Below are positions 1 through 8,486 of a stretch of DNA of 22,712 nt, piece by piece. The translations under genes were made by a program, and so were the position numbers. Source of the stretch: Burkholderiaceae bacterium (lineage in GTDB: Bacteria; Pseudomonadota; Gammaproteobacteria; Burkholderiales; Burkholderiaceae); assembly GCA_017998575.1 (NCBI GenBank), contig JAGOCV010000024.1:1-22712 (forward strand). The letters run 5' to 3'. Position 1 is the stretch's first letter, and each line of letters starts with the position of its first letter. The notes below the pieces were generated by a model. The model searched no databases and was not told the DNA's origin. It saw nothing but the letters and a program-made list of their open reading frames with translations.

Positions 1-1
1 C

Positions 2-163
2 ACCTACACCGCTCCCACCGAGAGCGGCGAGGCCGAGACCACGCCGGCGGCCGGCGGTGCGCTCGGCGCGCAGGCCGCAGCCTTGCCGCGCGTGGGGCGC
101 AATGACCCGTGCCCCTGCGGCAGCGGCAAGAAGTACAAGCAGTGCCACGGAAAGCTGGCCTGA
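2..163 (+). CDS. secA: Protein translocase ATPase SecA, C-terminal end (partial)
   Basis: Only the last 53 codons lie in the window; the gene begins beyond the left edge. The visible part is a flexible, low-complexity linker rich in Thr, Ala, Gly and Glu, then the conserved SecA tail with the zinc-binding motif [13 protein letters not shown] (Cys-x-Cys, then Cys-His) and the stop at 161-163. In SecA this tail binds zinc and contacts SecB and the ribosome, while the main body is the ATP motor of the Sec export pathway at the inner membrane. The linker and tail order is typical, and neighbouring argJ fits the Burkholderiales order. SEC-C tails also occur on unrelated proteins, so the assignment rests on motif plus context. 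Confidence 0.88.
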   Translation, partial: TYTAPTESGEAETTPAAGGALGAQAAALPRVGRNDPCPCGSGKKYKQCHGKLA

Positions 164-174
164 TGCCGTCAGGC

Positions 175-203
175 GGCCTGCGCTGATCCGGCGCGGGCCT
201 TTT
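175..203 (+). terminator. Intrinsic terminator after secA
   Basis: A 9-base-pair stem (175-183 with 191-199, one G-U pair), a 7-base loop and a following run of four T lie 11 bases after the secA stop. The shape is that of a Rho-independent terminator. It leaves only about 40 bases before the argJ ATG, with no convincing promoter in them, so argJ may depend partly on read-through or on a promoter I cannot recognise. Confidence 0.72.
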
Positions 204-243
204 CGTCTTCTCAATCCTTTCGCCTTCGTTCCAGGAGCACCCC

Positions 244-1473
244 ATGCCCGTCAACCTGCGCCTTCCCCAAGCGAATGAACTGCATGCCGTGCCCGGTGTA
301 CGCATCGGCGTGGCCGAGGCGGGTGTGCGCAAGGTGGGCCGCAAGGACCTGACCGTCGTGTTGCTCGACGAGGGTGCGTCGGTCGGGGGCGTGTTCACAC
401 AGAACCGTTTCTGCGCCGCGCCCGTGCAGGTGTGCCGCGAGCACCTGGCTGCGGGCTCCGGCGTGCGGGCCATCGTGGTCAATACGGGCAACGCCAATGC
501 CGGCACTGGCGAGGACGGCCTCGCACGCGCCCGCAAGACCTGCGAGGCTGCCGCTTTGGCCCTCGGCCTGTCGCCGCAGCAGGTGCTGCCGTTCTCCACC
601 GGCGTGATCATGGAGCCGCTACCGGTCGACCGCATCGTCGCCGGCCTGCCGGCGGCCATCGCCGATGCCGCGCCAGCCCACTGGCTTCGCGCTGCCGAAG
701 GCATCATGACCACGGATACGGTGCCAAAGGCGGCCAGCGCGCAGGTACAGATCGGCGGCGCGACCGTGACGATTACCGGCATCAGCAAGGGTGCAGGAAT
801 GATCCGCCCGAACATGGCGACCATGCTGGGCTTCATGGCCACCGATGCCGCGATCGACGCCGCGCTGATGCACCGACTGGCTACCGAACTGGCCGACGGC
901 TCTTTCAACCGCGTGACGGTGGACGGCGATACCTCTACCAACGATTCGTTCGTCGTGATCGCAACGAACCGTGCGGCGCACGCCCCCATCACCTCGCTGG
1001 ACAGCGCGCAGGGCCAGGCGCTCAAGGCCGCGATGCTCGATGTGGCGCGACAGCTGGCGCAGGCCATCGTGCGCGATGGCGAGGGGGCCACCAAATTCAT
1101 CACCGTGCGGGTCGAGGGCGGACGCGACGCGGCCGAGTGCCGCCAGGTGGCGTATGCCATCGCGCACTCGCCCTTGGTAAAGACGGCCTTCTTCGCCAGC
1201 GACCCGAACCTGGGCCGCATCCTGGCGGCTGTAGGCTATGCCGGCATCGGCGATCTCGACCAGACCGGAATCGATCTTTACCTCGACGATGTGCATGTCG
1301 CCGTCAAGGGAGGTCGCAACCCGGCCTACCGGGAGGAAGACGGCCAGCGCGTGATGAAGCAGCAGGAGATCACGGTGCGCGTGGTGCTGGGCCGCGGCAC
1401 GGCCGCCGACACGGTCTGGACGTGCGATTTCAGCCACGACTACGTCACCATCAACGCCGACTACCGCTCCTGA
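244..1473 (+). CDS. argJ: Glutamate N-acetyltransferase / amino-acid acetyltransferase ArgJ
   Basis: Transfers the acetyl group from N-acetylornithine to glutamate, recycling acetyl in cytoplasmic arginine synthesis; bifunctional members also use acetyl-CoA. The 409-residue length is normal for the family. The autoprocessing site is clear: [16 protein letters not shown] at about residues 182-197, with Thr193 as the expected N-terminal nucleophile of the beta chain after self-cleavage. The NTGNANAGTG motif (80-89) and the C-terminal SDPNLGRI and [11 protein letters not shown] segments are also typical. The start is supported by an AGGAG at 233-237. The DUF815 ATPase gene follows after 38 bases on the same strand. 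Whether this enzyme is mono- or bifunctional cannot be read from the sequence. Confidence 0.96.
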   Translation: MPVNLRLPQANELHAVPGVRIGVAEAGVRKVGRKDLTVVLLDEGASVGGVFTQNRFCAAPVQVCREHLAAGSGVRAIVVNTGNANAGTGEDGLARARKTCEAAALALGLSPQQVLPFSTGVIMEPLPVDRIVAGLPAAIADAAPAHWLRAAEGIMTTDTVPKAASAQVQIGGATVTITGISKGAGMIRPNMATMLGFMATDAAIDAALMHRLATELADGSFNRVTVDGDTSTNDSFVVIATNRAAHAPITSLDSAQGQALKAAMLDVARQLAQAIVRDGEGATKFITVRVEGGRDAAECRQVAYAIAHSPLVKTAFFASDPNLGRILAAVGYAGIGDLDQTGIDLYLDDVHVAVKGGRNPAYREEDGQRVMKQQEITVRVVLGRGTAADTVWTCDFSHDYVTINADYRS

Positions 1474-1511
1474 CGGGCGGTCATGGCCGGTCCCTGAACG
1501 CGCAGCACGAG

Positions 1512-2393
1512 ATGAACGAGAAATTCGAGCAGTTCCTGGAGCGGGCCGAGCGCCTGCTCTCGCGTATCGAGGCGGTGTTGCCGCAGCCCCTGACCGCCCC
1601 TGACTGGACGGCCGCCATCGCCTGGCGCTACCGCAAGCGGAGTTCGGGCCATGGCGCGCTGGAGCCGGTGCGACACGTGTCCGCCATGCGCCTGAACGAT
1701 CTCAAGGAGATCGAACCGCAGAAAGAAAAAATCCTGCGCAATACGCGCCAGTTCGTCGGCGGCCAGCCGGCCAACAACGTGCTGCTTACTGGTGCCCGCG
1801 GAACCGGAAAATCCTCGCTCATCAAGGCCTGTCTCAACGAGTTCTCCACGCGAGGACTGCGCCTCATCGAGGTGGACAAGGCTGATCTCACCGATCTGCC
1901 CGACATCATCGACATCGTGGCCGACCGGCCCGAGAAGTTCGTCGTGTTCTGCGACGACCTGAGCTTCGAGGACGGCGAGGCCGGCTACAAAGCGCTCAAG
2001 TCGATCCTCGATGGTTCGGTGGCAGCATCGACGCCCAACGTACTGATCTACGCGACCAGCAATCGGCGCCATCTGTTGCCCGAGTACATGAAGGAAAACC
2101 TCACCTACACCCACACCGACGATGGCGAAGTGCATCCGGGGGAAGTAGTCGAGGAAAAAATCTCGCTTTCGGAGCGCTTCGGCCTCTGGGTGAGCTTCTA
2201 TCCATTCAGCCAGGAGGAGTACCTGGTCATCGTGGCGCAGTGGTTGGCATCCATGGGCGTGTCGCGGGCAGATATCGCTGCTGCGCGCGCCGAGTCGCTG
2301 GTGTGGGCGCTCGAGCGTGGGTCGCGCAGCGGCCGCGTGGCATACCAGTTCGCGCGAGATTGGGCGGGCCGGCACCAGGAAGTGGCCAAATGA
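1512..2393 (+). CDS. DUF815-family P-loop ATPase of unknown function
   Basis: A 293-residue AAA-like ATPase of the DUF815 family. Residues 1-60 are a helical N-terminal region. The Walker A motif GARGTGKSS is at about 94-102, a Walker B-like VVFCDDL at about 144-150, and a sensor-like IYATSNRRHLLP at about 169-180. The C-terminal part carries LSERFGLWVSFYPFSQEEY, a hallmark of the family. The reading frame is open far upstream across argJ, but the ATG at 1512 gives a normal family length and avoids overlap with argJ; no strong ribosome-binding site is visible. The stop overlaps the mutT start as ATGA (2390-2393), implying translational coupling. The biological role and substrate are not known to me. 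Confidence 0.88.
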   Translation: MNEKFEQFLERAERLLSRIEAVLPQPLTAPDWTAAIAWRYRKRSSGHGALEPVRHVSAMRLNDLKEIEPQKEKILRNTRQFVGGQPANNVLLTGARGTGKSSLIKACLNEFSTRGLRLIEVDKADLTDLPDIIDIVADRPEKFVVFCDDLSFEDGEAGYKALKSILDGSVAASTPNVLIYATSNRRHLLPEYMKENLTYTHTDDGEVHPGEVVEEKISLSERFGLWVSFYPFSQEEYLVIVAQWLASMGVSRADIAAARAESLVWALERGSRSGRVAYQFARDWAGRHQEVAK

Positions 2394-2830
2394 GCGCGGA
2401 CGAGCGCCCCACCCGCCAGCACACCGAAGTCGCGGTCGGCATCCTGTTGCGGGACGACGATGCGCTGCTGCTCACCTCGCGGCCCGAAGGCAAGCCCTAC
2501 GCGGGCTATTGGGAGTTCCCGGGAGGCAAGCTGGAAGCCGGCGAAACCGTCGAGCAGGCGCTGCGCCGAGAGTTGCAGGAAGAACTGGGCGTCACCATTG
2601 GCGCTGCCGAGGTCTGGAAGGTCACCGAACACGATTACCCTCATGCGCTGGTGCGGCTGCACTGGTGCAAGGTACGGCACTGGGAGGGCGACTTCGAAAT
2701 GCGCGAGGGGCAGTCGATGTCGTGGCAGCACTTGCCGCTGCAGGTGAGCCCTGTGCTGCCGGGGGCTTATCCGGTGCTTGATTGGCTGGCCCAGGAGCGC
2801 GGCCACACCGGCGCCGTCCATTCAGACTGA
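2390..2830 (+). CDS. mutT: MutT-like Nudix hydrolase (8-oxo-dGTP diphosphatase)
   Basis: A single-domain 146-residue Nudix protein. The Nudix box fits GX5EX7REUXEEXGU exactly from Gly46 to Val68, with Glu52 and Glu61/64/65 as metal ligands. The preceding WEFPGGKLEAGE is characteristic of MutT, which hydrolyses oxidised dGTP to the monophosphate and so prevents A-to-C transversions. It starts at the ATG overlapping the ATPase stop (ATGA), so expression probably depends on that gene. The gene ends 13 bases before the convergent yacG. Longer bacterial relatives carry a C-terminal ThiE-like domain, which is absent here. Exact substrate preference is inferred from family only. Confidence 0.9.
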   Translation: MSADERPTRQHTEVAVGILLRDDDALLLTSRPEGKPYAGYWEFPGGKLEAGETVEQALRRELQEELGVTIGAAEVWKVTEHDYPHALVRLHWCKVRHWEGDFEMREGQSMSWQHLPLQVSPVLPGAYPVLDWLAQERGHTGAVHSD

Positions 2831-2843
2831 GCGCGCCGCTGCA

Positions 2844-3059
2844 TCATTGCAGCTTGGGATCGCCAAACGGCTCATCGGGCGGTGCATCGACCGGCATACG
2901 GAATTGCTCGCTGGCCCAGGCACCGAGATCGATGCCCTTGCAGCGCTCGCTGCAGAAGGGGCGAAACGGATTGCCCGGTCCGTACACGCTGCTGCCGCCG
3001 CACGCGGGGCAGGTGACGATACGCGGTTTCTTCGTGGAATCGCTCGGCGGCACGTCCAT
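2844..3059 (-). CDS. yacG: DNA gyrase inhibitor YacG
   Basis: A 71-residue zinc-finger protein with Cys17-Pro-Ala-Cys20 and Cys36-Ser-Glu-Arg-Cys40, followed by GIDLGAWASEQFRMP, the YacG signature. YacG binds GyrB and blocks DNA binding by gyrase, which is established for the E. coli protein. The acidic, proline-rich C-terminal tail (DAPPDEPFGDP) also matches the family. It is the last gene of the pilB-to-yacG run, starting eight bases after the zapD stop without a clear ribosome-binding site, so it is probably translated by coupling. The same gene neighbourhood (zapD, coaE, yacG) occurs in E. coli. Confidence 0.95.
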   Translation of the reverse strand: MDVPPSDSTKKPRIVTCPACGGSSVYGPGNPFRPFCSERCKGIDLGAWASEQFRMPVDAPPDEPFGDPKLQ

Positions 3060-3067
3060 GGACCGTA

Positions 3068-3826
3068 TCAGGAGCAGAGCGTGAGCTCGAAGGCCGTGTC
3101 CTCGACGCAGGCATGCAGACGCTGGTCGGCCGGATCCCGGCGCATCAGGCGCACAGAGACGATGAGACGGTTGCCGCTGATCTCGGGAATCAGGCCGAGC
3201 GACGGATCAATCGTCATGCGCAGCAACTGGAACGTGCGGCCCTGAGGCAGCGTTTGCTGGAACTGGCCGCCTGCCGCAACGACCTTTTGAGGGGCGCCGG
3301 AATCGCGCAGCAGGCGCAACAGCATATGAATGGACTCGGCCAGCGGTGCCAGCGTGCCGGCCCAGCGTTCGAGGTCGGCGCGCCGGATGTCCGCCGGCTC
3401 GTGCTGCCAGGCGTAGTAGGCGGGCAGGTCGAACTCGCAGGTGCCGCCAGGAATTCCCGCGCGGCTGCGGATGCTCATGAGCCACTCGTTCTCGGTCAGC
3501 GGCTGGCCGGCCTTGCCGGGCAACGCATTGAGCGCCGAGAAGCAGCCATCGAGCTGGCCGATGACCTGATCGAGCACACCCTCGGCAATGGCCGGGTTGC
3601 CGCGGTAGCCCGCCAACACGTGCTTCTGCTTCTCGAGGTCTTTGAGGACGTCGGACTTGAGGTCGGCCCGCGCGGCTACGTCCATGACCTCGAACACAGT
3701 CGTCAGTGCGTAGTGGTGGTGCAGTGCGTGATCGCTGGGCACCAGATCACCGAGACGTCGGAACAGGTGCTCCAGGCGCAGATAGGTGCGGATGCGTTCG
3801 TTGAACGGGTATTCGTAGAGGATCAC
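3068..3826 (-). CDS. zapD: Cell division protein ZapD
   Basis: ZapD (YacF, DUF1342) is a cytoplasmic FtsZ-binding protein that bundles FtsZ filaments in the Z-ring. The 252-residue length is normal, and the N-terminus YEYPFNERIRTYLRLEHLF is the recognisable family signature; the protein looks mostly helical with a basic, beta-rich C-terminal part. The start is a GTG at 3824-3826, supported by an AGGAAG about eight bases upstream; no in-frame ATG would keep the conserved N-terminus. It follows coaE by 22 bases and precedes yacG by 8 in the same operon, the usual proteobacterial trio. Confidence 0.95.
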   Translation of the reverse strand: MILYEYPFNERIRTYLRLEHLFRRLGDLVPSDHALHHHYALTTVFEVMDVAARADLKSDVLKDLEKQKHVLAGYRGNPAIAEGVLDQVIGQLDGCFSALNALPGKAGQPLTENEWLMSIRSRAGIPGGTCEFDLPAYYAWQHEPADIRRADLERWAGTLAPLAESIHMLLRLLRDSGAPQKVVAAGGQFQQTLPQGRTFQLLRMTIDPSLGLIPEISGNRLIVSVRLMRRDPADQRLHACVEDTAFELTLCS

Positions 3827-3848
3827 GCGTCGGGCTTCCTGCGTCCGA

Positions 3849-4448
3849 TCATAGCCCGAAGCGTCGTGCGACGGCTTGGACCTGAACGTGAAGTTCGTCC
3901 AACGTGATGCCTTCGTTGAAGATCACGGCGTCTGCGGCGGCAAGTCGTTCGGCCCGCGTCGCTTGAGCCGTGATGATGGCCCGCACCGCGTCAGCCTCGA
4001 GGCCACTGCGCGCCACCACGCGCTCCACTTGCGTATCCGGCGTGCAATCGACGACCAGCACGTGATCGAGGCGGGCACGCCAGCGGCCGGACTCGACCAG
4101 CAGGGGAACGTCGAAGACAGCACAACGATGGCCTGCACGGGCGGCTTCTGCCAGTTGCTGCTCGCCCAGCAGGCCGACCAGCGGATGGATGATGGCTTCG
4201 AGCTTCTGCCGTGCGGCCGGGGTCTCGAAGGCGAGGGCGCGCATGCGCGCGCGATCCAGCGCTCCGTCGGCTCCGATGAACTCGGCGCCGAACTCATTGC
4301 GGATCGCCTGGATGGCCAGTCCACCCGCTGCCGTGACGGACCGCGCATTGGCGTCGGCATCGATCAACGCGGCGCCCAACCCGGTCAGCATGCGAGCGAC
4401 GGTACTCTTGCCGCTGCCGATGCCGCCGGTGAGGCCCAGCTTGCGCAT
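3849..4448 (-). CDS. coaE: Dephospho-CoA kinase
   Basis: Catalyses the last step of coenzyme A synthesis, ATP-dependent phosphorylation of dephospho-CoA at the 3' hydroxyl. The 199-residue protein begins MRKLGLTGGIGSGKST, with the P-loop at residues 8-15, followed by the CoaE segments DADANARSVTA, HPLVG and FDVPLLVESG. The open frame extends 27 codons further upstream into pilD, but the ATG at 4448 matches the family N-terminus and leaves an 11-base gap after the pilD stop. Cytoplasmic and single-copy in most bacteria. It sits between pilD and zapD, a common arrangement in beta- and gammaproteobacteria. Confidence 0.96.
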   Translation of the reverse strand: MRKLGLTGGIGSGKSTVARMLTGLGAALIDADANARSVTAAGGLAIQAIRNEFGAEFIGADGALDRARMRALAFETPAARQKLEAIIHPLVGLLGEQQLAEAARAGHRCAVFDVPLLVESGRWRARLDHVLVVDCTPDTQVERVVARSGLEADAVRAIITAQATRAERLAAADAVIFNEGITLDELHVQVQAVARRFGL

Positions 4449-4459
4449 AGGCGGCACAG

Positions 4460-5428
4460 TCAGCGGACGGTCAACGGGAAAGCGAACGGCATCAGAGCGC
4501 GCAACTCCTGCGGGCCGACGACCAGGCACAGCAGGCCGGCCCCTGCGAGGTACGGACCGAAGGCAATGGGAATGTCCTTATGTGCCAAGCGGCCGACCAG
4601 CAGCATCACGCTGCCGAGGATCGCGCCCACCACGGAGGACATCAGCAGGATGGCCAGCAGGTAGTCCGCGCCCAGCCACGCGCCCAACGCGCCCATCAAC
4701 TTGAAATCCCCGAACCCCATGCCTTCCTTGCCCGTGAGCAGGCGGTACAGGTGGTAGAAGGTCCAGAGGACGAGATAGCCGCCGGCAGCGCCCCACACCG
4801 CCGAGGACAGCGGCACCGTCCAGCCCAGTGCCGACACGATCAGGCCCAGCCACAGCAGGAGGTAGTTGAGCGAATCGGGCAAGAGCTGCGTGTCGATGTC
4901 GATCACGAACTGGCAGATCAGCAGCGCAGCGAACGCAGCCCAGACGAGCGCCAGCGGCGTCAGGCCCCAACGCCATGCGCAAAGCCCGAAGAAGGCGGCC
5001 ATGACCAACTCGACGGCGGGGTAGCGCCATCCGATCGGCGCCTTGCAGGCGCTGCAACGGCCACGCAGCGCGATGTAGCTCACCACCGGCAGATTCTCGA
5101 ACCAGCGGATGCCATGGCCGCACTGTCCGCAGCGCGAGCGTGGGCGGGCAATACCCAGCGGCTCCAGTGTTTCAATCGCCTCGGCGGCTTCCCTCGCGCT
5201 GGCATGCAGGTGCGCTGGTGGCGCGCGGCGGCCCTTGAACACAAGATCCCACAGCGATGTGTCAATGCCTTGCGCTGGCTCGGCGGGCAGCAGGTTGTCG
5301 GCCGCCTCACGCAGCCAGTCCCGATACATCGTCGCGGGCAGCCGCAGGATGACGACATTGAGGAAGCTGCCGATCAGCAATCCCAGAAGAACGCCGATGC
5401 CGGCGTTCAGCCAGTCGGGCTCCGTCAT
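4460..5428 (-). CDS. pilD: Prepilin peptidase / N-methyltransferase PilD
   Basis: Inner-membrane aspartic protease that cleaves the leader of type IV prepilins and pseudopilins and methylates the new N-terminal residue. The 322-residue protein shows GSFLNVVILRLP at 20-31, a zinc-binding pair Cys100-x2-Cys103 and Cys125-x2-Cys128 in the cytosolic loop, the first catalytic aspartate region VIDIDTQLLPD (Asp177/Asp179) and the second GMGFGD (Asp241), with several hydrophobic membrane segments between. The chosen ATG overlaps the pilC stop by one base (TGATG); a TTG one codon upstream is less likely. The cytosolic loop before the first Cys pair is longer than I recall for Pseudomonas PilD. Confidence 0.95.
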   Translation of the reverse strand: MTEPDWLNAGIGVLLGLLIGSFLNVVILRLPATMYRDWLREAADNLLPAEPAQGIDTSLWDLVFKGRRAPPAHLHASAREAAEAIETLEPLGIARPRSRCGQCGHGIRWFENLPVVSYIALRGRCSACKAPIGWRYPAVELVMAAFFGLCAWRWGLTPLALVWAAFAALLICQFVIDIDTQLLPDSLNYLLLWLGLIVSALGWTVPLSSAVWGAAGGYLVLWTFYHLYRLLTGKEGMGFGDFKLMGALGAWLGADYLLAILLMSSVVGAILGSVMLLVGRLAHKDIPIAFGPYLAGAGLLCLVVGPQELRALMPFAFPLTVR

Positions 5429-6645
5429 CAAACGACTTGGCCGAGCTTGAAGATCGGCAAGTACATCGAGATCACGATGCCGCCAATCAGGCCGCCAAGG
5501 AACACGATGATGATCGGCTCCATCAAGCTCGACAGGCCGGCGACCATGTCATCCACCTCGGCCTCGTAGAAATCGGCGGCCTTGCCCAGCATGTGATCGA
5601 TGGAGCCGGACTCCTCGCCGATGGCGCACATCTGCAGCACCATCGTCGGGAACAGGTTCGCGTTGCCCATGGCGGCGGTGAGGCTGGTACCGGTGGAGAC
5701 TTCCTGCTGGATCTTTTCGGTGGCCTTGGCATACACCGAATTGCCCGAGGCACCGCCGACCGAGTCGAGCGCATCGACCAATGGCACGCCTGCGGCGAAC
5801 ATGGTGGCCAGTGTGCGGGTCCAGCGGGCGATGCAGGATTTCTCGACCAGGGCGCCGAACACGGGCATCTTGAGCATGACCCGGTCCATGAACATCTGCA
5901 TCTTCTCGTTGCGCTTCCAGGCCTGCATGAAGAAGTACACCGTGCCGCCGATGACGCCGAAGATCAGCCACCACCACGCCACGAAGATCTCGCTGAGCGC
6001 AATGACGAACAGCGTCGGGCCCGGCAAGTCGGCCCCGAACGCGCTGAACGTGCTCTTGAAGGCCGGGATCACGAAAATCATGATCACGGTGACGACGACG
6101 AACGCCACGACCAGCACCGAGATCGGGTACATCAGCGCCGACTTGATCTTCGACTTGATGGCCTCGGTCTTCTCCATGTAGACCGCGAGCCGGTCCAGCA
6201 ACTCTTCCAGAATACCTGCCGCTTCACCGGCTTCCACCAGGTTGCAGTACAGGTTGTCGAAGTACATCGGGAACTTGCGGAAGGCGGCCGAGAGCGAGGT
6301 GCCGGTTTCCACGTCGGCCCGGATCTCGTTGAGCAGCTTGGTCACGCTGGCGTTCGCATTGCCGCGGCCCACGATGTCGAAGGCCTGCAGCAGTGGCACG
6401 CCCGCCTTCATCATGGTTGCCAGCTGGCGCGTGAAGATCGCGAGATCCTTGGGCTTGATGGCTTTGCCGCCACCCATGCGCCGCTTCTTGATCTTGCTGC
6501 TCAGGATGCCCTGGCGGCGAAGGTAGGCCTGGACCTGGTTCTCGCCCGATGCGCGCAACTCGCCGCGCACCTGCTTGCCATTGCGGTCTTTGCCTTCCCA
6601 CTCGTAGACGAATTCCTTGATGTCCCGGGACGCCGCAGTTGCCAT
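5428..6645 (-). CDS. pilC: Type IV pilus inner-membrane platform protein PilC
   Basis: Polytopic platform protein that couples the PilB motor to pilin assembly. The 405-residue protein has two T2SSF repeats, about 70-193 and 273-395, each opening with a similar sequence (FTRQLATMMKAGVPLLQAFD and WTRTLATMFAAGVPLVDALD). Three hydrophobic membrane segments lie near 173-195, 218-240 and 375-397. The N-terminal cytosolic part (FVYEWEGKDRNGKQVRGE) is typical of PilC rather than GspF. A GAGGG lies about six bases before the ATG. It begins 21 bases after the pilB stop, and its own stop overlaps the pilD start, so pilB, pilC and pilD form a tight unit. Confidence 0.95.
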   Translation of the reverse strand: MATAASRDIKEFVYEWEGKDRNGKQVRGELRASGENQVQAYLRRQGILSSKIKKRRMGGGKAIKPKDLAIFTRQLATMMKAGVPLLQAFDIVGRGNANASVTKLLNEIRADVETGTSLSAAFRKFPMYFDNLYCNLVEAGEAAGILEELLDRLAVYMEKTEAIKSKIKSALMYPISVLVVAFVVVTVIMIFVIPAFKSTFSAFGADLPGPTLFVIALSEIFVAWWWLIFGVIGGTVYFFMQAWKRNEKMQMFMDRVMLKMPVFGALVEKSCIARWTRTLATMFAAGVPLVDALDSVGGASGNSVYAKATEKIQQEVSTGTSLTAAMGNANLFPTMVLQMCAIGEESGSIDHMLGKAADFYEAEVDDMVAGLSSLMEPIIIVFLGGLIGGIVISMYLPIFKLGQVV

Positions 6646-6666
6646 GTTGCCCTCTGATGCCCTGTG

Positions 6667-8403
6667 TTATTCGTTGGTCACGGCCAGGACTTCCTCGAGC
6701 GAGGTCAATCCCTGTCGAACCTTGTGCAGTCCCGACTGGCGCAGCGAACGCACGCCTTCGGCCTCGGCCTGGCGTGCAATGTCGAGCGCACTGCCGTCGG
6801 CCAGGATGATGCGCTGGATATCCTCGCTGATCGGCATGACTTGGTAGATGCCGACACGGCCCTTGTAGCCGTTGTTGCACGCGTTGCAGCCGACCGCGTG
6901 GTAGGGCTTCCAGCTGCCGTCCAGATCCTCGGCCCTGAAGCCGGCATCCAGCAACGCCTGCTGCGGGATGTCGATCGGCTGCTTGCAGACTGTGCAGAGG
7001 CGCCGCGCCAGCCGCTGCGCAGTGATCAGGATGACGCTGGACGCGATGTTGAATGGCGCGATGCCCATGTTGCGCATGCGCGTGAGCGTGGTGGGCGCGT
7101 CGTTCGTGTGCAGCGTGGACAGCACCATGTGGCCGGTCTGCGCCGCCTTGATGGCGATGTCCGCGGTTTCCAGGTCGCGGATTTCGCCGACCATGATGAT
7201 GTCCGGATCCTGCCGCAGGAACGACTTGAGCGCGGTCGCGAAAGTGAGGCCGGCCTTCTCGTTGACATTGACCTGGTTGACGCCCGGCAGGTTGATTTCT
7301 GACGGATCTTCAGCCGTCGCGATGTTCACGCCTGGCTTGTTGAGCAGGTTCAGGCAGGTGTACAGCGACACTGTCTTGCCCGAGCCGGTCGGACCCGTCA
7401 CCAGGATCATGCCGTAGGGACGAGAGATCGCCTTGAGCAGGCGTTCCTTTTCTTCGGCGTCGTAGCCCAGTGCATCGATGCCGAGCTTGGCGCTGCTCGG
7501 GTCGAGGATACGGATCACGATCTTCTCGCCGAACAAGGTCGGCAGCGTGCTCACGCGGAAGTCGATCACGCGGTCCGGACCGACTTTCATCTTCATCCGG
7601 CCGTCCTGCGGAACGCGCTTCTCGGAGATGTCGAGCTTGGAGATGACCTTGATGCGCGAGGCGAGCTTGTCCTTGATCGCGATCGGCGGGCTGGCGATTT
7701 CGCGCAGTTCACCGTCGATGCGGAAACGAACGCGGTAGTTGTGCTCGTACGGTTCGAAGTGCAGGTCGGATGCGCGCATGCTGAACGCATCGAGCAGCAT
7801 CTTGTGCAGGAATTTGACGACCGGCGCGTCCTCGACCTCGGCGATGGCCGCAGAGTCGGGGGCGTCGTTGCCGCTTTCCATCGAGGCTTCGTCGAATTCG
7901 AAGTCGTCCCCGATGATGTTGTCCATCGCCTCGCTGGCCGTGGTCGCGTTGGCCTCGACCATGCGGGCAAGCTTGTCGTATTCGCCGATGATCCAGTCGA
8001 CGCCCATCTGCGTGGCGAACTTGATGCGCTCGGCGGCCTTGGCATCCGAGGGGTCGGCTGTTGCAACGATCAGGCGGTTGCCGCGCCGGCTGAGCACGAC
8101 GACGCGGAACTCCTGGCAGATCTTCACATCCAGCAATTCCTTGGGCAGGCGCTGGAGGTCGACCGCGTCGATATCGAGAAGCGGCGCGCCGTAAGCGGCC
8201 GACATGGCATGAGCGAGCTCGGCCGACGAAATCGCCCCGGACCCTGTGAGTTCCGCGATGAAGCTGTTGTTGTTGCTCTGCGCCCGGCGGTAGGCGTCTT
8301 CCGCGGTCTTGAGTTCGAGCTTGCCTGCGGTGATCAAGGCATGCGCCAGTCCCGGCAGGGTAACACTGGGGGAGGCCTTCATGAGGGAATCCGCGGCGGC
8401 CAT
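6667..8403 (-). CDS. pilB: Type IV pilus assembly ATPase PilB
   Basis: Hexameric cytoplasmic motor that powers pilus extension. Using the ATG at 8403 the protein has 578 residues: an N-terminal MshE-type domain (about 15-150), the Walker A motif GPTGSGKT at 337-344, Walker B DIIMVGEIRD at 401-410, and a tetracysteine zinc site Cys470-x2-Cys473 and Cys506-x2-Cys509. The tetracysteine module and the segment INLPGVNQVNVN separate it from the retraction ATPase PilT. A TTG eight codons upstream (8427) could also start the frame, but it lacks a ribosome-binding site; the ATG has only a weak GAAAG. The pilin gene and pilT are not in the window. Confidence 0.94.
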   Translation of the reverse strand: MAAADSLMKASPSVTLPGLAHALITAGKLELKTAEDAYRRAQSNNNSFIAELTGSGAISSAELAHAMSAAYGAPLLDIDAVDLQRLPKELLDVKICQEFRVVVLSRRGNRLIVATADPSDAKAAERIKFATQMGVDWIIGEYDKLARMVEANATTASEAMDNIIGDDFEFDEASMESGNDAPDSAAIAEVEDAPVVKFLHKMLLDAFSMRASDLHFEPYEHNYRVRFRIDGELREIASPPIAIKDKLASRIKVISKLDISEKRVPQDGRMKMKVGPDRVIDFRVSTLPTLFGEKIVIRILDPSSAKLGIDALGYDAEEKERLLKAISRPYGMILVTGPTGSGKTVSLYTCLNLLNKPGVNIATAEDPSEINLPGVNQVNVNEKAGLTFATALKSFLRQDPDIIMVGEIRDLETADIAIKAAQTGHMVLSTLHTNDAPTTLTRMRNMGIAPFNIASSVILITAQRLARRLCTVCKQPIDIPQQALLDAGFRAEDLDGSWKPYHAVGCNACNNGYKGRVGIYQVMPISEDIQRIILADGSALDIARQAEAEGVRSLRQSGLHKVRQGLTSLEEVLAVTNE

Positions 8404-8441
8404 GTCTTTCGTGGCGAGGGGGGACAAAAAGCGACGGCCCG

Positions 8442-8470
8442 ATCATCGCTGATCGGTCTGGCACTGTAAA
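8442..8470 (-). promoter_or_regulatory. Candidate promoter of the pilB operon
   Basis: On the minus strand TTTACA (8470-8465) and GATGAT (8447-8442) are separated by 17 bases. The first matches the sigma-70 -35 consensus at five of six positions, the second the -10 at four of six. Transcription would begin near 8435, leaving a leader of about 30 bases before the pilB ATG. A perfect 6-base inverted repeat (8440-8445 with 8450-8455) overlaps the -10. The match is moderate, and pilus genes are often controlled by other sigma factors. Confidence 0.38.
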
Positions 8471-8486
8471 TCGAAAACCCGCGCAC

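Noticed and set aside
432..1511. N-terminal extension of the DUF815 ATPase across argJ
   Set aside because: The upstream frame overlaps argJ completely and has an Arg-rich shadow composition; the ATG at 1512 gives the normal family length.
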